The notes under the pieces were generated by a model, which made no database searches, had not been told where the DNA came from, and was given only the letters and a program-made list of their open reading frames with translations. From Azospirillum brasilense (GTDB lineage Bacteria; Pseudomonadota; Alphaproteobacteria; Azospirillales; Azospirillaceae): DNA of 64,000 nt. The translations under genes were made by a program, and so were the position numbers. The DNA lies in contig NZ_QOKV01000027.1 in the NCBI RefSeq assembly GCF_008365405.1, positions 1 through 64,000 on the forward strand. The letters run 5' to 3'. Positions 30,710 through 39,490 of the stretch are shown here, piece by piece. The first letter of the stretch is position 1, and each line of letters starts with the position of its first letter.

Positions 30710-31532
30710 TCAGTCCTCGTCGTTGTCGATTGCCGCAGGCTTTGGCTCTAGGTCTCGCGGCAGAATGACACCTTGACTGCTCATAAACTGGCGATCCAAA
30801 TCAATCAGATGAGCGCGGCGCAGACGAAGGAACTCCTCACCGTCTCCATTCAGAAGAAACTGAAAAGCCTCAAGTGGAATTCCATGACTTTCTAGAGTTA
30901 TATTTCTGATTTCGTGCGAAGTGTCGGAAAGAGTTTCTAGCCAGTTTTTTGCCTGGGATCGGCGTTGCGACATGTCAATTCTAAGAATGCGGTTCGCAGG
31001 GCTAGACCTCAACTCCTTATCGTTTACGGTTGCCAACAGATATCCAATGGCGTTCGGGCCGTGGTCGGCGATGCGTCGCCAGGGTTCAGGGATCACCTCT
31101 CCATTAGCGGCGCGTGGTGCGAGCGACAACAGAACAAGCAGCAACGTTCGAGCACGGGCGCTGCGCATGTCGAAGGTCGAGGGGAACGGTTCGGCTGGAA
31201 CGTCGAGGCGCATGTAGTCCAATGTTGTGGGATTTGCCGTGCGTGATACACGGTCCCGGAATTCGGCAACAAGGTACCCATCGCGCGAAGGATTACTGGA
31301 GGAAAAGCGCGCCGTGAACGACGATACCCAAAACCACCGCTTCAGGAACCGCCTCTGTTCTTCGGTCGGATCCGGACACTCCAGGAAGAACGCGCACAGT
31401 ACAACAAGTTGCATGGCGTAAGGCAGCAGACGGTGACTGTGGACCCCTAGTTCGTGCAGGAACCGAACGGCGCGCTCCAGAGCCTCGCCCGTGGATTCAA
31501 TGACTGTCGGCAGCTTCTCACGCAATTCCGTT
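30710..31532 (-). pseudogene. C-terminal fragment of a DUF262-like (GmrSD-related) protein
   Basis: About 270 residues in frame, lacking the N-terminal DUF262 nuclease/NTPase part. The sequence EKLPTVIESTGEALERAVRF, then RFLKRWFWVSSFTARFSSS and DGYLVAEFRDRV resembles the region after DUF262 in GmrSD-like restriction proteins. No credible start or RBS exists; upstream the frame runs into a fumarylacetoacetate-hydrolase gene in another frame. Base composition and codon use are clearly more A+T-rich than neighbours, suggesting foreign origin. The stop overlaps the inverted copy of the 22-bp repeat core. The family call is from memory of related sequences and is moderate. Confidence 0.55.
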
Positions 31533-32193
31533 CGTCGTTCACCCAGCAGCGCAGCGCCAGATTGGCCGCATCGACTTCGTCGGCCGTCGCCAGCCAAGGA
31601 CCCATCGGGCAGAAGGTGTCGAAGCTCTTTCCCAGGAACCACTGCTTATGGCGCGACTGCCAGTCACGCGCCGTCATGTCGTTGATGATGACGTAACCGA
31701 AGACATGGTCGTAGGCTTTGGTTTTGGTGATCCCGCGGCCGCCTTTGCCGATGACCACGCCCAGTTCGGCCTCATAGTCAAGGCTGTCGCTGACCCCGTG
31801 CGGGTAACGGATTGGATCACCATTGGCGATCACCGTCTCCGGCGGCTTGGTGAAGAAGATCGGCGCTTCCGGGATTGCGTCGGCCGCCACCTTCGACCCG
31901 GCATCGAAACCGCTGCGGGTAAACTCGTGGGCATGGTCGTGGTAGTTCTTGCCGACGCAGAAGATGTTGCGGTCGGGGCGTGGAATCGGCGCGTCGACAC
32001 GGACGTCGGCCAATGGAATCCACGCAGAGGCGAGCGTCAATTCTCCCTTGGCCGCGTCGTAACGGCGGATAAGGTCGAGCGTGTCATGGACCGGCTCACC
32101 GAGAACGGATTCGATCGGCCAAACCCGCTGCGTGTCCGGATCGATCACCCCGACCTTGCGGCGCCCCTCATGTTGGAAGGTGACGAATTTCAT
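31447..32193 (-). pseudogene. Fumarylacetoacetate hydrolase-family gene, truncated at its 3' end
   Basis: The first 220 residues are a good FAH-family enzyme: MKFVTFQHEGRRKVGVIDPD, NIFCVGKNYHDHAHEF, EAPIFFTKPPETVI, LDYEAELGVVIGKGG, VFGYVIINDMTARDWQ and LALRCWVND. At about 31533 similarity stops and 28 unrelated residues follow to a stop at 31447. Normal members continue for about 60 more residues with the TGTPAGVG active-site loop, so the product is probably inactive. GGAGG lies 6 bases before the ATG. It is divergent from the GntR regulator gene, which may once have controlled it with the aldo/keto reductase. Confidence 0.8.
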
Positions 32194-32438
32194 GCGCTGC
32201 CTCCGCTGATCCGATTTTGAGCCATTTCCAGGCTCAATGCTGCGCCATCAGCGCCATGCGTGATCCATTATGACGATTTCGGTTCATGATTGGTCAAGGA
32301 GAAAATGCACCTGGCCCCATTCTTTCCGGTCCGTCGTCTGAACCCAAAGCGTCACCACCCCTAAAATTGAGATTGCGCGGCGGCTCCGGACGCCCCATAT
32401 TGGATGAAGAATGGAGCAATAATGCCGGTGAGACGAAC

Positions 32439-33146
32439 ATGGACGCGCTGAATCTCAGGGATCGGGCTGCTTCCGGAGCGAGCGCGGTTGTTGCGTTGAT
32501 CGAACAAGGCATTGCCGACGGAACCTGGGGTCCGGGCACCAAACTGCCGACCGAGCGTGAATTGGAGAAACGCTTCAACGTTTCCCGCAACACGCTGCGC
32601 AAGAGCCTTCGCGTGCTTGAGGAGCAGGGCAAGATCGTCCGCCATGTGGGCCGCGGCTCGTTCGTCACATCGGAAGCGACGTTCAAGACCACAAACGAGG
32701 CTCAAAGCCTGACCAGCCGCATCATCGGCGCCAGCCCGGCGGAGATCATGGAACTGCGGCTGATGGTCGAGCCGCAGGCGGCGGAATTGGCCGCCGGGCG
32801 GGCCACCGCGGCGGATCTCCACCGGATCGAGGAATGCCTGGGCCATGCCGAGCGCGCCCAGGACATTCCGGAGTTCGAACACTGGGACGGCATGCTGCAT
32901 GTGACGATCATCGGCGCAGCCAAGAACGGCTTGCTGTCGGATGTTTACGACGCGATCAACGCCATCCGAAACCAGCCGGAATGGGCGCGGCTCAAGGTGC
33001 GCAGCCTCACGCCGGCGCGGCGCGCCGTCTATGAGGACCAGCATCGGCGCATCGTCAGCGCGCTCAAGGACCGTGACGGGGATCAGGCCCGTGCCGCCCT
33101 CCAGGAGCATCTGCTGCAGGTTCGCACCAATCTTTTGGGGGGCTGA
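32439..33146 (+). CDS. FadR-type GntR transcriptional regulator
   Basis: A 235-residue repressor-type regulator. The N-terminal winged helix contains LPTERELEKRFNVSRNTLRK and RVLEEQGKIVRHVGRGSFV; the C-terminal FCD ligand domain has ELRLMVEPQAAELAAGRAT, FHxx-like DGMLHVTIIGAAKN and DQHRRIVSALKDRD, with metal-binding-type His residues. The start at 32439 is preceded by GGTGAG; the open frame reaches upstream to 32286 but that part is unlike the family. It is divergent from the truncated FAH gene and precedes an aldo/keto reductase, so it probably regulates a small sugar- or acid-catabolic unit. Confidence 0.88.
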   Translation: MDALNLRDRAASGASAVVALIEQGIADGTWGPGTKLPTERELEKRFNVSRNTLRKSLRVLEEQGKIVRHVGRGSFVTSEATFKTTNEAQSLTSRIIGASPAEIMELRLMVEPQAAELAAGRATAADLHRIEECLGHAERAQDIPEFEHWDGMLHVTIIGAAKNGLLSDVYDAINAIRNQPEWARLKVRSLTPARRAVYEDQHRRIVSALKDRDGDQARAALQEHLLQVRTNLLGG

Positions 33147-33336
33147 TGCTGAATCGCGCCGGGTTTTTCGCAAACATCTCAATGGAGTGCGGTTTGCGCG
33201 AAACGGTTGTCTCACCGGACGTGGGCTTCAGACTCCGTCATCGTCTCGGCAAGGCATTTCCCTGGCAACTCGCATCGCCCGCGGCCAGGATGACGGGCGG
33301 AGCCGGCCAAAACACCACAACGGGAGGGTGGCAAGG

Positions 33337-34362
33337 ATGAACTACCGCAAGCTCGGCCGCAGTGGCGTGAAGGTGTCGCCGCTGTGCCTTGGCGCCATGA
33401 TGTTCGGCGGCCCCACCGACGAGCCGACGGCCGTGCGCATCATCGCGCATGCCGCGGAGGCCGGCATCAACTTCATCGACACCGCCGACGTCTACAACGA
33501 AGGCCGGTCGGAGGAGGTCGTCGGCCGCGCCGTGAGGAGCGACCGCGAGCGCTGGGTGGTGGCGACCAAGGTCGGCAATCCGACGGGACCGGGTCCGAAC
33601 CAGCGGGGCCTCTCGCGGCGCCGGCTGAACGTGGCGTGCGACGCGAGCCTCCGGCGCCTGGGCACGGAATGGATCGACCTTTACTACCTGCACCGTGAGG
33701 ACCCCGACACCCCGCTGGAGGAGACCGTTGCCGCGCTGGGCGACCTGATCCGCAGCGGCAAGATCCGCACCTTCGGCGTGTCGAACTTCCGGTCCTGGCG
33801 CATCGCCGAGATCTGCCGTCTGTGCGACCGTCTGGGCATTGACCGGCCGGTGGCCTGCCAGCCCTACTACAACGCCCTCAACCGCATGCCCGAGGTCGAA
33901 ATCCTGCCCGCCTGCGGCCACTACGGTTTGGGCGTGGTCCCCTACAGCCCGCTCGCCCGCGGTGTGCTCACCGGCAAATATCGCCCTGGGGATGAGCCGC
34001 CCGCCGACACCCGCGCCGGCCGCAAGGACCAGCGCATGATGAACACGGAATGGCGCAAGGAAAGTCTGGAAATCGCCCAGGAGATCAAGGGCCATGCCGA
34101 ATCGCGCGGGATCACGGCGGGGCAATTCGCCGTTGCCTGGGTGCTCAACAATCGCCTTGTGACCGCTCCGATTGCCGGGCCGCGCACGGAAGAGCAATGG
34201 CGCGCTTACCTCGGCGCGCTGGATTACGCCTTCACCGCCGAGGACGAGGCGTTGATCGACCGGCTGGTAACGACCGGACATCCGTCGTCTCCAGGCTACA
34301 ACGACCCTGCCTACCCCATCGAGGGTCGTCCCGCGCGAACCACCTCACCGCCCGCACCTTAG
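33337..34362 (+). CDS. Aldo/keto reductase
   Basis: A 341-residue NADPH-dependent TIM-barrel oxidoreductase. The catalytic tetrad is visible: Asp in FIDTADVYNEG, Tyr in the same motif, Lys in VVATKVGNP and His in YYLHRED. SNFRSWRIAEI and the late APIAGPRTEEQW are the cofactor-binding segments. The start MNYRKLGRSGVKVSPLCLG is typical, with AAGG and GGGAGG upstream. It follows the GntR gene by 190 bp that hold no recognisable gene. The substrate is probably a sugar or its lactone; this is context inference. Confidence 0.9.
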   Translation: MNYRKLGRSGVKVSPLCLGAMMFGGPTDEPTAVRIIAHAAEAGINFIDTADVYNEGRSEEVVGRAVRSDRERWVVATKVGNPTGPGPNQRGLSRRRLNVACDASLRRLGTEWIDLYYLHREDPDTPLEETVAALGDLIRSGKIRTFGVSNFRSWRIAEICRLCDRLGIDRPVACQPYYNALNRMPEVEILPACGHYGLGVVPYSPLARGVLTGKYRPGDEPPADTRAGRKDQRMMNTEWRKESLEIAQEIKGHAESRGITAGQFAVAWVLNNRLVTAPIAGPRTEEQWRAYLGALDYAFTAEDEALIDRLVTTGHPSSPGYNDPAYPIEGRPARTTSPPAP

Positions 34363-34803
34363 GCCAGGCCGGAGAACCCTGCCTCATTCCCGAGGCCCTC
34401 GCAAAGCAATCCATTGCCTTTGCGGCGGCCGGTACGGGGCGAAAACCACGGAGAGCCCGTCTCTACATTGAACCACCCGACAACGGCCTTCTTAACGGCG
34501 TCGGCTCATGAAAATGATCCGAGCCGGGCCGATCTTGTTGTGGAAGTGCCGGAATCCGGTCAGTTCTGCCCAGCCCAAGGGAGTCGCGGCAACGCTGACA
34601 GCACTATGGTTTTTCGAGGCGTCCACCTGATCTCCGGGGCGAGGCGGATGGCGATCCGGGCGCGCTGTTTCGCCGCACGCGCCGTAGCAAATGGCCGCAG
34701 GCTGGTGCGTTTGCCAGCCGGCGCTCTTTCAAAGCGGTTGCATAGCCGATGACTCTCCTTAAAATAGAGTGCCTTGTGAATAGCTCTTACCCTGAGGGGA
34801 TTC
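34363..34803. other. Intergenic stretch without a recognised gene
   Basis: About 440 bp with short open frames on both strands, none with a good RBS or recognisable protein. Codon patterns are irregular, so it may contain degraded coding sequence. The last 50 bp are A+T-rich and probably hold the promoter of the next gene. Confidence 0.4.
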
Positions 34804-35250
34804 GTGAACCATACCGCCGCATTGACGCTGATTGCCATAATCGTTACTGCCAACTCTCCGGCGCTGGCCCGCGATGAGCGTCTCTCGTTTCCGGTGGAAG
34901 CTGCGCTCAGCACAGCCGCAGCTCAGGATAAGTTGGACAGGGGCGTGAGGCTCTATTTCGGTGAGCAGAAGCACCCCAAGCCCGTTGCCAACCTCGGCGA
35001 ATGGGCGACCAACAAGAAGACCAACGCCTTCAACAAGTCCGATCAGGAAGCCTGCGAGTGGGTCTTCCTCAGCGCCGTTCTGGAACTGCAGGAGCGCGCC
35101 CGCAAACAGGGCGGCGATGCGGTGATCAACATCAAAAGCAATTACAAGAACACGGAAACAACCAGCAACACGGAATACATGTGCGGCGCCGGCAACATCA
35201 TGGCTGGGGTGGCGCTCAAGGGAACCGTGGTCAAATTGGGCGCCAAGTAG
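34804..35250 (+). CDS. Exported small protein of the so-called excinuclease-like family
   Basis: A 148-residue exported protein with signal peptide MNHTAALTLIAIIVTANSPALA. The mature part has KLDRGVRLYFGEQ, TNKKTNAFNKSDQEACEWVF, GGDAVINIKSNYKN and a final TEYMCGAGNIMAGVALKGTV. This pattern belongs to a widespread proteobacterial family often mislabelled as excinuclease ABC subunit A and related in fold to the YbjQ group. Two Cys may form a disulfide. GTG is the start, with TGAGGGG about 5 bases upstream. Function is unknown; nothing here supports a DNA repair role. Confidence 0.75.
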   Translation: MNHTAALTLIAIIVTANSPALARDERLSFPVEAALSTAAAQDKLDRGVRLYFGEQKHPKPVANLGEWATNKKTNAFNKSDQEACEWVFLSAVLELQERARKQGGDAVINIKSNYKNTETTSNTEYMCGAGNIMAGVALKGTVVKLGAK

Positions 35251-35316
35251 GGCGGCCGTCACGGGCACGGCGGCGGCGGCAACCCCTGCACGGATGCGGA
35301 AGGCGAGGAGCGAACG

Positions 35317-36423
35317 ATGCGGCGTCGGCTGTTGCTGGCGGTGGCCTTTGCGGCGACGGTGCTGACCGGCGCCTGCACCGCTGATCCGCCGTTCCCGTCG
35401 CCGGCCGTGACCGCACCTCCGGTGCTGACGGGCGGGGCGATGATCGCCGATGACGGCACGCCGATACCGCTTCACACCTGGCGGGCGGAGAGCGCGTTGC
35501 GGGCGGTGATCGTCGCCGCCCACGGCATGAACGATTACGGGTTTGCGTTCGACCGGCCGGCGCGGCTGTGGGCGCGGGCGGGCATCACCACCTACGCCAT
35601 CGACCAGCGTGGCTTCGGAAAGGCCATGGAGCGCGGTCGCTGGTACGGCGGCGAGCGGATGGCCGACGATATCGTCGCGCTGTCCAGGCTGGCGCGCGAA
35701 CGCCATCCCGGCGTGCCCGTCTATCTGCTGGGCGAAAGCATGGGCGGTGCGGTCGTCGTTCTGGCGGCGGCGCGGGCGGAGCGGGGACTGCTGTCCGGCA
35801 TCGTGCTGTCCGCTCCGGCGGTCTGGGGCACCGGCTTTCGGGCGACGGTGACGCTGGATGCGGCCATGATCCTCGGTTCGCTGGTGCCGGACATGACCGT
35901 GCCGCCGCTTCGGGTGGCCACCCCCTCCACCGACGATCCCGTGGTCCTGCGGCGCATGCGCGAAGACCCTCTGATCATCCATCGGACGCGCTTCCAGACG
36001 CTGGCCGGCATCGTGGACCTGATGCACGACGCCCGTTTCGAGGCGCGCAAGGTGGACGTTCCGGTGCTGCTGATGCTGGGCGACCTGGATGTGCATGTGC
36101 CGCGCGACGGGGTGGCGGCGTTGGCCCGGTCTCTGCCGCCGGACACGCGCATTGCGCTCTATCCGAAAGGGCGGCACCTGCTGATGCGCACGCTGGACGG
36201 CGACCGGGTGACGCAGGACGTGGCCGCGTGGGCGTCCGACACGAGGCGCGCCCTGCCAAGCGGCGCCGACGCGCGCGCCCAGGCATGCCCGGCTCTGATG
36301 ACCAGGCCGCACCGCGGCTGCCCCCCGCCCCGGACGGTGGCCGCCCCACGCGCGCCCAAGCCGGCCATCGACGGCAAGACCGGCAGTCGCCTGCCCACGC
36401 CGGCCACCGCACCGCAGAATTGA
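35317..36423 (+). CDS. Alpha/beta hydrolase lipoprotein (lysophospholipase-like)
   Basis: A 368-residue predicted lipoprotein (lipobox LTGAC after MRRRLLLAVAFAATV). The hydrolase core shows VIVAAHGMNDYG (oxyanion), IDQRGFGKA, nucleophile GESMGG, Asp in LMLGDLDVHVP and His in GRHLLMRTLDGDR. About 75 C-terminal residues (after AAWASD) are a low-complexity Pro/Arg/Ala tail not needed for the fold. It probably acts on lysophospholipids or monoacylglycerols at the periplasmic or outer-membrane face. It lies just upstream of the aryl-polyene cluster but is separated from it by about 80 bp with a palindrome, so membership is uncertain. Confidence 0.8.
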   Translation: MRRRLLLAVAFAATVLTGACTADPPFPSPAVTAPPVLTGGAMIADDGTPIPLHTWRAESALRAVIVAAHGMNDYGFAFDRPARLWARAGITTYAIDQRGFGKAMERGRWYGGERMADDIVALSRLARERHPGVPVYLLGESMGGAVVVLAAARAERGLLSGIVLSAPAVWGTGFRATVTLDAAMILGSLVPDMTVPPLRVATPSTDDPVVLRRMREDPLIIHRTRFQTLAGIVDLMHDARFEARKVDVPVLLMLGDLDVHVPRDGVAALARSLPPDTRIALYPKGRHLLMRTLDGDRVTQDVAAWASDTRRALPSGADARAQACPALMTRPHRGCPPPRTVAAPRAPKPAIDGKTGSRLPTPATAPQN

Positions 36424-36445
36424 TATGGGCCTCTATCCACAACGT

Positions 36446-36465
36446 GACCCTGTCATGATAGGGTC
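36446..36465. promoter_or_regulatory. Palindrome upstream of the pigment operon
   Basis: GACCCT and AGGGTC arms flank an 8-base spacer, 37 bp upstream of the first gene of the operon. It could be an operator or a weak hairpin after the hydrolase gene; there is no T-tract. Confidence 0.4.
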
Positions 36466-36501
36466 CCGACTCGCTCCCATGGCGTCCGGAAACGGCAGGA
36501 C

Positions 36502-36909
36502 ATGACTTTGACGACCGGCATCCGCGCGCTTTTCCTAATTCTGGCGACGGTCGCCGTGCTTGGCGGCTGCAGCCGTCGGCAACCCATCTACAGGGCAACC
36601 GACCACCCCATCCCGGCGGCATCGCGCGACCTGCCCGCCGCGGCGCTCCAGCGGACGATCATGGAGGCGGCGACCGACCGCGGCTGGTCCGCGGAGTGGA
36701 AGGCGCCCGGTGAGATCCTGGCGACGAAGGCATGGAAGGACCACGAGGCGGTCGTCGAAATCCGGTATTCGCAGGAAAGTTACACCATCGATCATGTGTC
36801 CACGACCAACCTGCGGGAGCGTGGTGAAACCGTTCATCACGCTTACAACAAGCTGGTGCGCGCGTTGGAAGACGAGATCGAACGGCGCCTGCGCCAAGCC
36901 AAACACTGA
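36502..36909 (+). CDS. Small lipoprotein at the head of the aryl-polyene operon
   Basis: A 135-residue lipoprotein: signal MTLTTGIRALFLILATVAVL, lipobox LGGC, then a single small domain. Conserved-looking stretches are AALQRTIMEAATDRGWSAEW, VVEIRYSQESYTIDHVSTTN and VHHAYNKLVRALEDEIERRL. The minus-strand gene at 52208-52597 encodes a homologous protein with the same order of motifs (AIELAIVEAGARRGW, NRSYRIQYVSAKNM, VERAYNRWVGNLERDI). Its function is unknown; position suggests an envelope role linked to the polyene lipid. The next gene starts 14 bases after the stop. Confidence 0.75.
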   Translation: MTLTTGIRALFLILATVAVLGGCSRRQPIYRATDHPIPAASRDLPAAALQRTIMEAATDRGWSAEWKAPGEILATKAWKDHEAVVEIRYSQESYTIDHVSTTNLRERGETVHHAYNKLVRALEDEIERRLRQAKH

Positions 36910-36923
36910 GTCCGGCCCGCACC

Positions 36924-37655
36924 ATGACTGAAACCCTGCGTGTCGCCATCCGCGGCTGGTGTGCCTGGGCACCGGACCGCAGCACTCGGGCCGCGTGGCG
37001 GGCCTGGGCGGGTGCGCCCGCCATGCCGGACGATGCCCCGCCGCCAGCGCTCCCCATGATGCTGCGCCGTCGCACTTCGCCCATCGCGCAGAAGCTGATC
37101 GCCGCCGCGCTGGCCTGCGGCGACGCGGCGCACACGGCGCGCTACGTCCTCGCCTCCGGCCACGGGGAACTGGCGCGGACCGTCGGCATCATCGATTCGC
37201 TGCGGCAGGGCGAACTGCCGTCGCCCGCCGAGTTCAGCCTGTCCGTTCATCACGGTCTGGCCGGGTTGTTGTCCATCCACACCGGCAATCGGCGCGGCCA
37301 CACGGCGCTGGCCGCCGGTCCGGACAGCTTCGGCTTCGGACTCCTGGAGGCCGCCGCCAGCCTGGCCGAAACCCCGTCGGAGCCGGTGCTGCTGCTCTAC
37401 GCCGACGCGCCGATGCCTGACGAGTACGCGCCGTTCCGCACCGCCGCCGACGAAGCCCTGCCGCTGGCGGTCGCCCTGGTGCTCGGCCCCGCGGATGCAG
37501 AGGGCGAAGGACTCGCACTGCGGTGTGCGCCCGCGACCGGCGAGCCGCCTGCGGAGTCCACGGCCTTGGATTTCCTGCGCTTCCTGCTGTCCGGGGCACC
37601 GCAGGCGACCTCGCACGGGGCGCGGCTCGACTGGGTGTGGCGCCGTGCCGGCTAG
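36924..37655 (+). CDS. Beta-ketoacyl synthase-like chain-length factor
   Basis: A 243-residue protein corresponding to the N-terminal ketosynthase-like domain family found in aryl polyene clusters (ApeC-like). Motifs include IAQKLIAAALACGDAA, FSLSVHHGLAGLLSI, HTALAAGPDSFGFGLLEAAA and EPVLLLYADAPMPDEY. The active-site Cys of true ketosynthases is absent, so the protein is likely the non-catalytic partner that sets chain length with a catalytic ketosynthase. It is the first biosynthetic gene of the operon. The following acyltransferase starts inside its last codons. Confidence 0.85.
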   Translation: MTETLRVAIRGWCAWAPDRSTRAAWRAWAGAPAMPDDAPPPALPMMLRRRTSPIAQKLIAAALACGDAAHTARYVLASGHGELARTVGIIDSLRQGELPSPAEFSLSVHHGLAGLLSIHTGNRRGHTALAAGPDSFGFGLLEAAASLAETPSEPVLLLYADAPMPDEYAPFRTAADEALPLAVALVLGPADAEGEGLALRCAPATGEPPAESTALDFLRFLLSGAPQATSHGARLDWVWRRAG

Positions 37656-38427
37656 GTGTCTGGACCGTCTGTGGCGGCGCGCGGCCACCGGCTTCGCCTT
37701 CGCCTTCCTGTTCGGCGGCGGCGCGATCCTGGCGCCCACCGTTTTTCCGCTGGTGGCGCTGACCAGCCCGGCGGGCGCGGTGCGGCGCCAGCGCTGCCAA
37801 CATCTCGTCCATCTCATTTTCCGCTTCTACATCCGGATGCTGCTTGTGCTGCGCGTCATCGACCTGGAGGTCGAGGGCGCCGAGCGGCTGCGCGACGGGC
37901 GCGGCAAGCTGGTGGTGGCGAACCATCCCTCGTTGCTCGACGTGGTGCTTCTGATGGCGCTGATGCCGCGCGCCCAGTGCATCGTGAAGAAGGAGCTGTG
38001 GGAGAGCCGCTGGCTGGGCGGCATGGTGCGCGGCGCCGGCTACATCCGCAACGACCTCGACCCCGAGGCGCTGCTCGACGCCTGCCGCGCCGCGCTGGAG
38101 GCCGGAGACGGAATCATCATCTTCCCCGAAGGCACGCGCACCGTCCCCGGCGAGCCGGTCCGCTTCCGCCGCGGTTTCGCCAATCTGGCGACCCTGCTGG
38201 AAGCCGAGGTGCAACCCGTCACGATAACCTGCGATCCGCCCACGCTCATAAAGGGCGAAAAATGGTGGATGACCCCGCCGCGCCGACCGATTTTTCGCGT
38301 CATGGTAGGGGATCGTCTGGACGTTACAGGGTTGCTCGGCTATCAGTACCGCTCGCTGGCGGCCAGGAAGTTGGTGCGCAGCCTCGAGGATTATTTTGCG
38401 GAACGGTTGGCCGATGGAAAAGCTTGA
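37645..38427 (+). CDS. 1-acyl-glycerol-3-phosphate acyltransferase-type enzyme
   Basis: A 260-residue membrane-anchored acyltransferase (PlsC family). N-terminal hydrophobic segment at about 14-40; catalytic HX4D motif is H94-PSLL-D99; IIIFPEGTRT is the substrate-binding motif. In aryl polyene clusters this enzyme is thought to attach acyl or polyene chains to a glycerol-type lipid anchor. The start is GTG at 37645, overlapping the upstream stop by 11 bp; an open frame extends further upstream but would overlap deeply. The stop overlaps the first acyl carrier protein gene. Confidence 0.85.
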   Translation: MPARCLDRLWRRAATGFAFAFLFGGGAILAPTVFPLVALTSPAGAVRRQRCQHLVHLIFRFYIRMLLVLRVIDLEVEGAERLRDGRGKLVVANHPSLLDVVLLMALMPRAQCIVKKELWESRWLGGMVRGAGYIRNDLDPEALLDACRAALEAGDGIIIFPEGTRTVPGEPVRFRRGFANLATLLEAEVQPVTITCDPPTLIKGEKWWMTPPRRPIFRVMVGDRLDVTGLLGYQYRSLAARKLVRSLEDYFAERLADGKA

Positions 38428-38674
38428 ACGTGAGTTGAAGACCTTGATTGTAGACGCGCTCAAGCTGGAAGACATCGACCCGGGAGAGATTGACAGCGAG
38501 GAACCGCTCTTCAATGACGGGTTGGGCCTCGATTCCATCGACGCATTGGAATTGGGTGTCGCGCTGCGCAAAGCTTACGGCATCAAGATCGAGTCCGTGA
38601 CCGACGACGTGAAGCAGCACTTCGCCAACGTGCGCTCCCTCGCCCGCTTTATTCAATCCCAGCGTGCGGAGTAA
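38414..38674 (+). CDS. Acyl carrier protein (first)
   Basis: An 86-residue carrier protein. The phosphopantetheine attachment Ser41 lies in GLGLDSIDALEL. It carries the growing aryl-polyene chain as a thioester. The charge pattern (acidic helix 2 region) and LFNDGLGLDS are typical of polyene and xanthomonadin-type ACPs. The ATG lies 14 bp inside the preceding gene. Confidence 0.92.
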   Translation: MEKLERELKTLIVDALKLEDIDPGEIDSEEPLFNDGLGLDSIDALELGVALRKAYGIKIESVTDDVKQHFANVRSLARFIQSQRAE

Positions 38675-38679
38675 GGGCC

Positions 38680-38928
38680 ATGCTGACGCCGGATGAGATT
38701 TACGCACGTCTGCAGAGCTATCTCGAAGACATGTTCGAGGTGCCGCCCGAGAAGATTTCCCGCGAGGCGCGGCTCTTCGAGGACCTCGACCTCGACAGCA
38801 TCGACGCGGTCGACCTCGTGGTGAAGCTGCAGGAACTGACCGGCCGCAAGTTCAAGCCCGAGGAGTTCAAGAGCGTCCGCACGGTCGGCGATGTTCTCGA
38901 CCGCGTGCATGCCCTCCTCCAGGAATAG
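38680..38928 (+). CDS. Acyl carrier protein (second)
   Basis: An 82-residue carrier protein with phosphopantetheine Ser40 in DLDLDSIDAVDL, five bases after the first ACP gene. Paired, non-identical ACPs are a regular feature of aryl polyene clusters. The next gene begins 20 bp before its stop. Confidence 0.92.
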   Translation: MLTPDEIYARLQSYLEDMFEVPPEKISREARLFEDLDLDSIDAVDLVVKLQELTGRKFKPEEFKSVRTVGDVLDRVHALLQE

Positions 38929-39490
38929 GCCGGTCCCCTTCGGCGTCGCGGCCCTGGTCGTCGCCGGGGCCCTCTATCCCGCGCTGGTCTATGGCGGTCG
39001 GGCTTTGGTGCCGCCGCTGGCTTTCGTGGCGGTGGCCCTGGCGCTGATCGGCGCGCGCATTGCCGCCTGCTCCGCGCCTGAGGCACGGGTCTGGCGCCTG
39101 CCGCTGGCGGCGGCGGCGGCCCTGGTCGGCCTGCTCGCCGCGCTCGATGGCGCGCTGGCGGCCAAGGCCTATCCGGTCGCCCTCAGCCTCGGCACCGCAG
39201 CGGTGTTCGGCGCCTCGCTGCGGCAGCCGCCCAGCCTCGTCGAGCGGTTCGCCCGCCTCCAGGAGCCCGATCTGCCACCGGCGGGTCAGGCCTATTGCCG
39301 CACCGTCACCATGGTGTGGACCGTCTGGCTGGTGGTGAACGCCGCCGTCGCCGGCGCGCTGGCCCTGTGGGGCAGCGACGAGGCGTGGGCGCTGTGGACC
39401 GGGCTGATCGCCTACATCGTCATGGGAGCGCTGTTCGGCGGCGAGGTCCTGGTCCGCCGCTCCCTGCGCCGGAGGCACGCCGGGGCATGA
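38909..39490 (+). CDS. Multi-pass membrane protein of the aryl-polyene cluster (COG4648-like)
   Basis: A 193-residue integral membrane protein with about five or six hydrophobic helices (GVAALVVAGALYPALVYGG, PPLAFVAVALALIGARI, AVFGAS..., WTVWLVVNAAVAGALALWG, IAYIVMGALFGGEVL). The segment LVERFARLQEPDLPP and AYCRTVTMVWTVWLVVN is shared with cluster proteins loosely annotated as COG4648 ketosynthase, although no enzymatic motif is present. The role is unknown and may be in assembly of the biosynthetic complex at the membrane. It overlaps both neighbours. Confidence 0.78.
   Translation: MPSSRNRPVPFGVAALVVAGALYPALVYGGRALVPPLAFVAVALALIGARIAACSAPEARVWRLPLAAAAALVGLLAALDGALAAKAYPVALSLGTAAVFGASLRQPPSLVERFARLQEPDLPPAGQAYCRTVTMVWTVWLVVNAAVAGALALWGSDEAWALWTGLIAYIVMGALFGGEVLVRRSLRRRHAGA

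Noticed and set aside
33147-33336. 64-codon frame between the GntR and aldo/keto reductase genes
   Set aside because: Composition is irregular, it begins at the GntR stop without an RBS, and it resembles no known protein.
34414-34752. 112-codon frame in the gap before 34804
   Set aside because: No RBS and no recognisable family; third-codon composition does not look coding.
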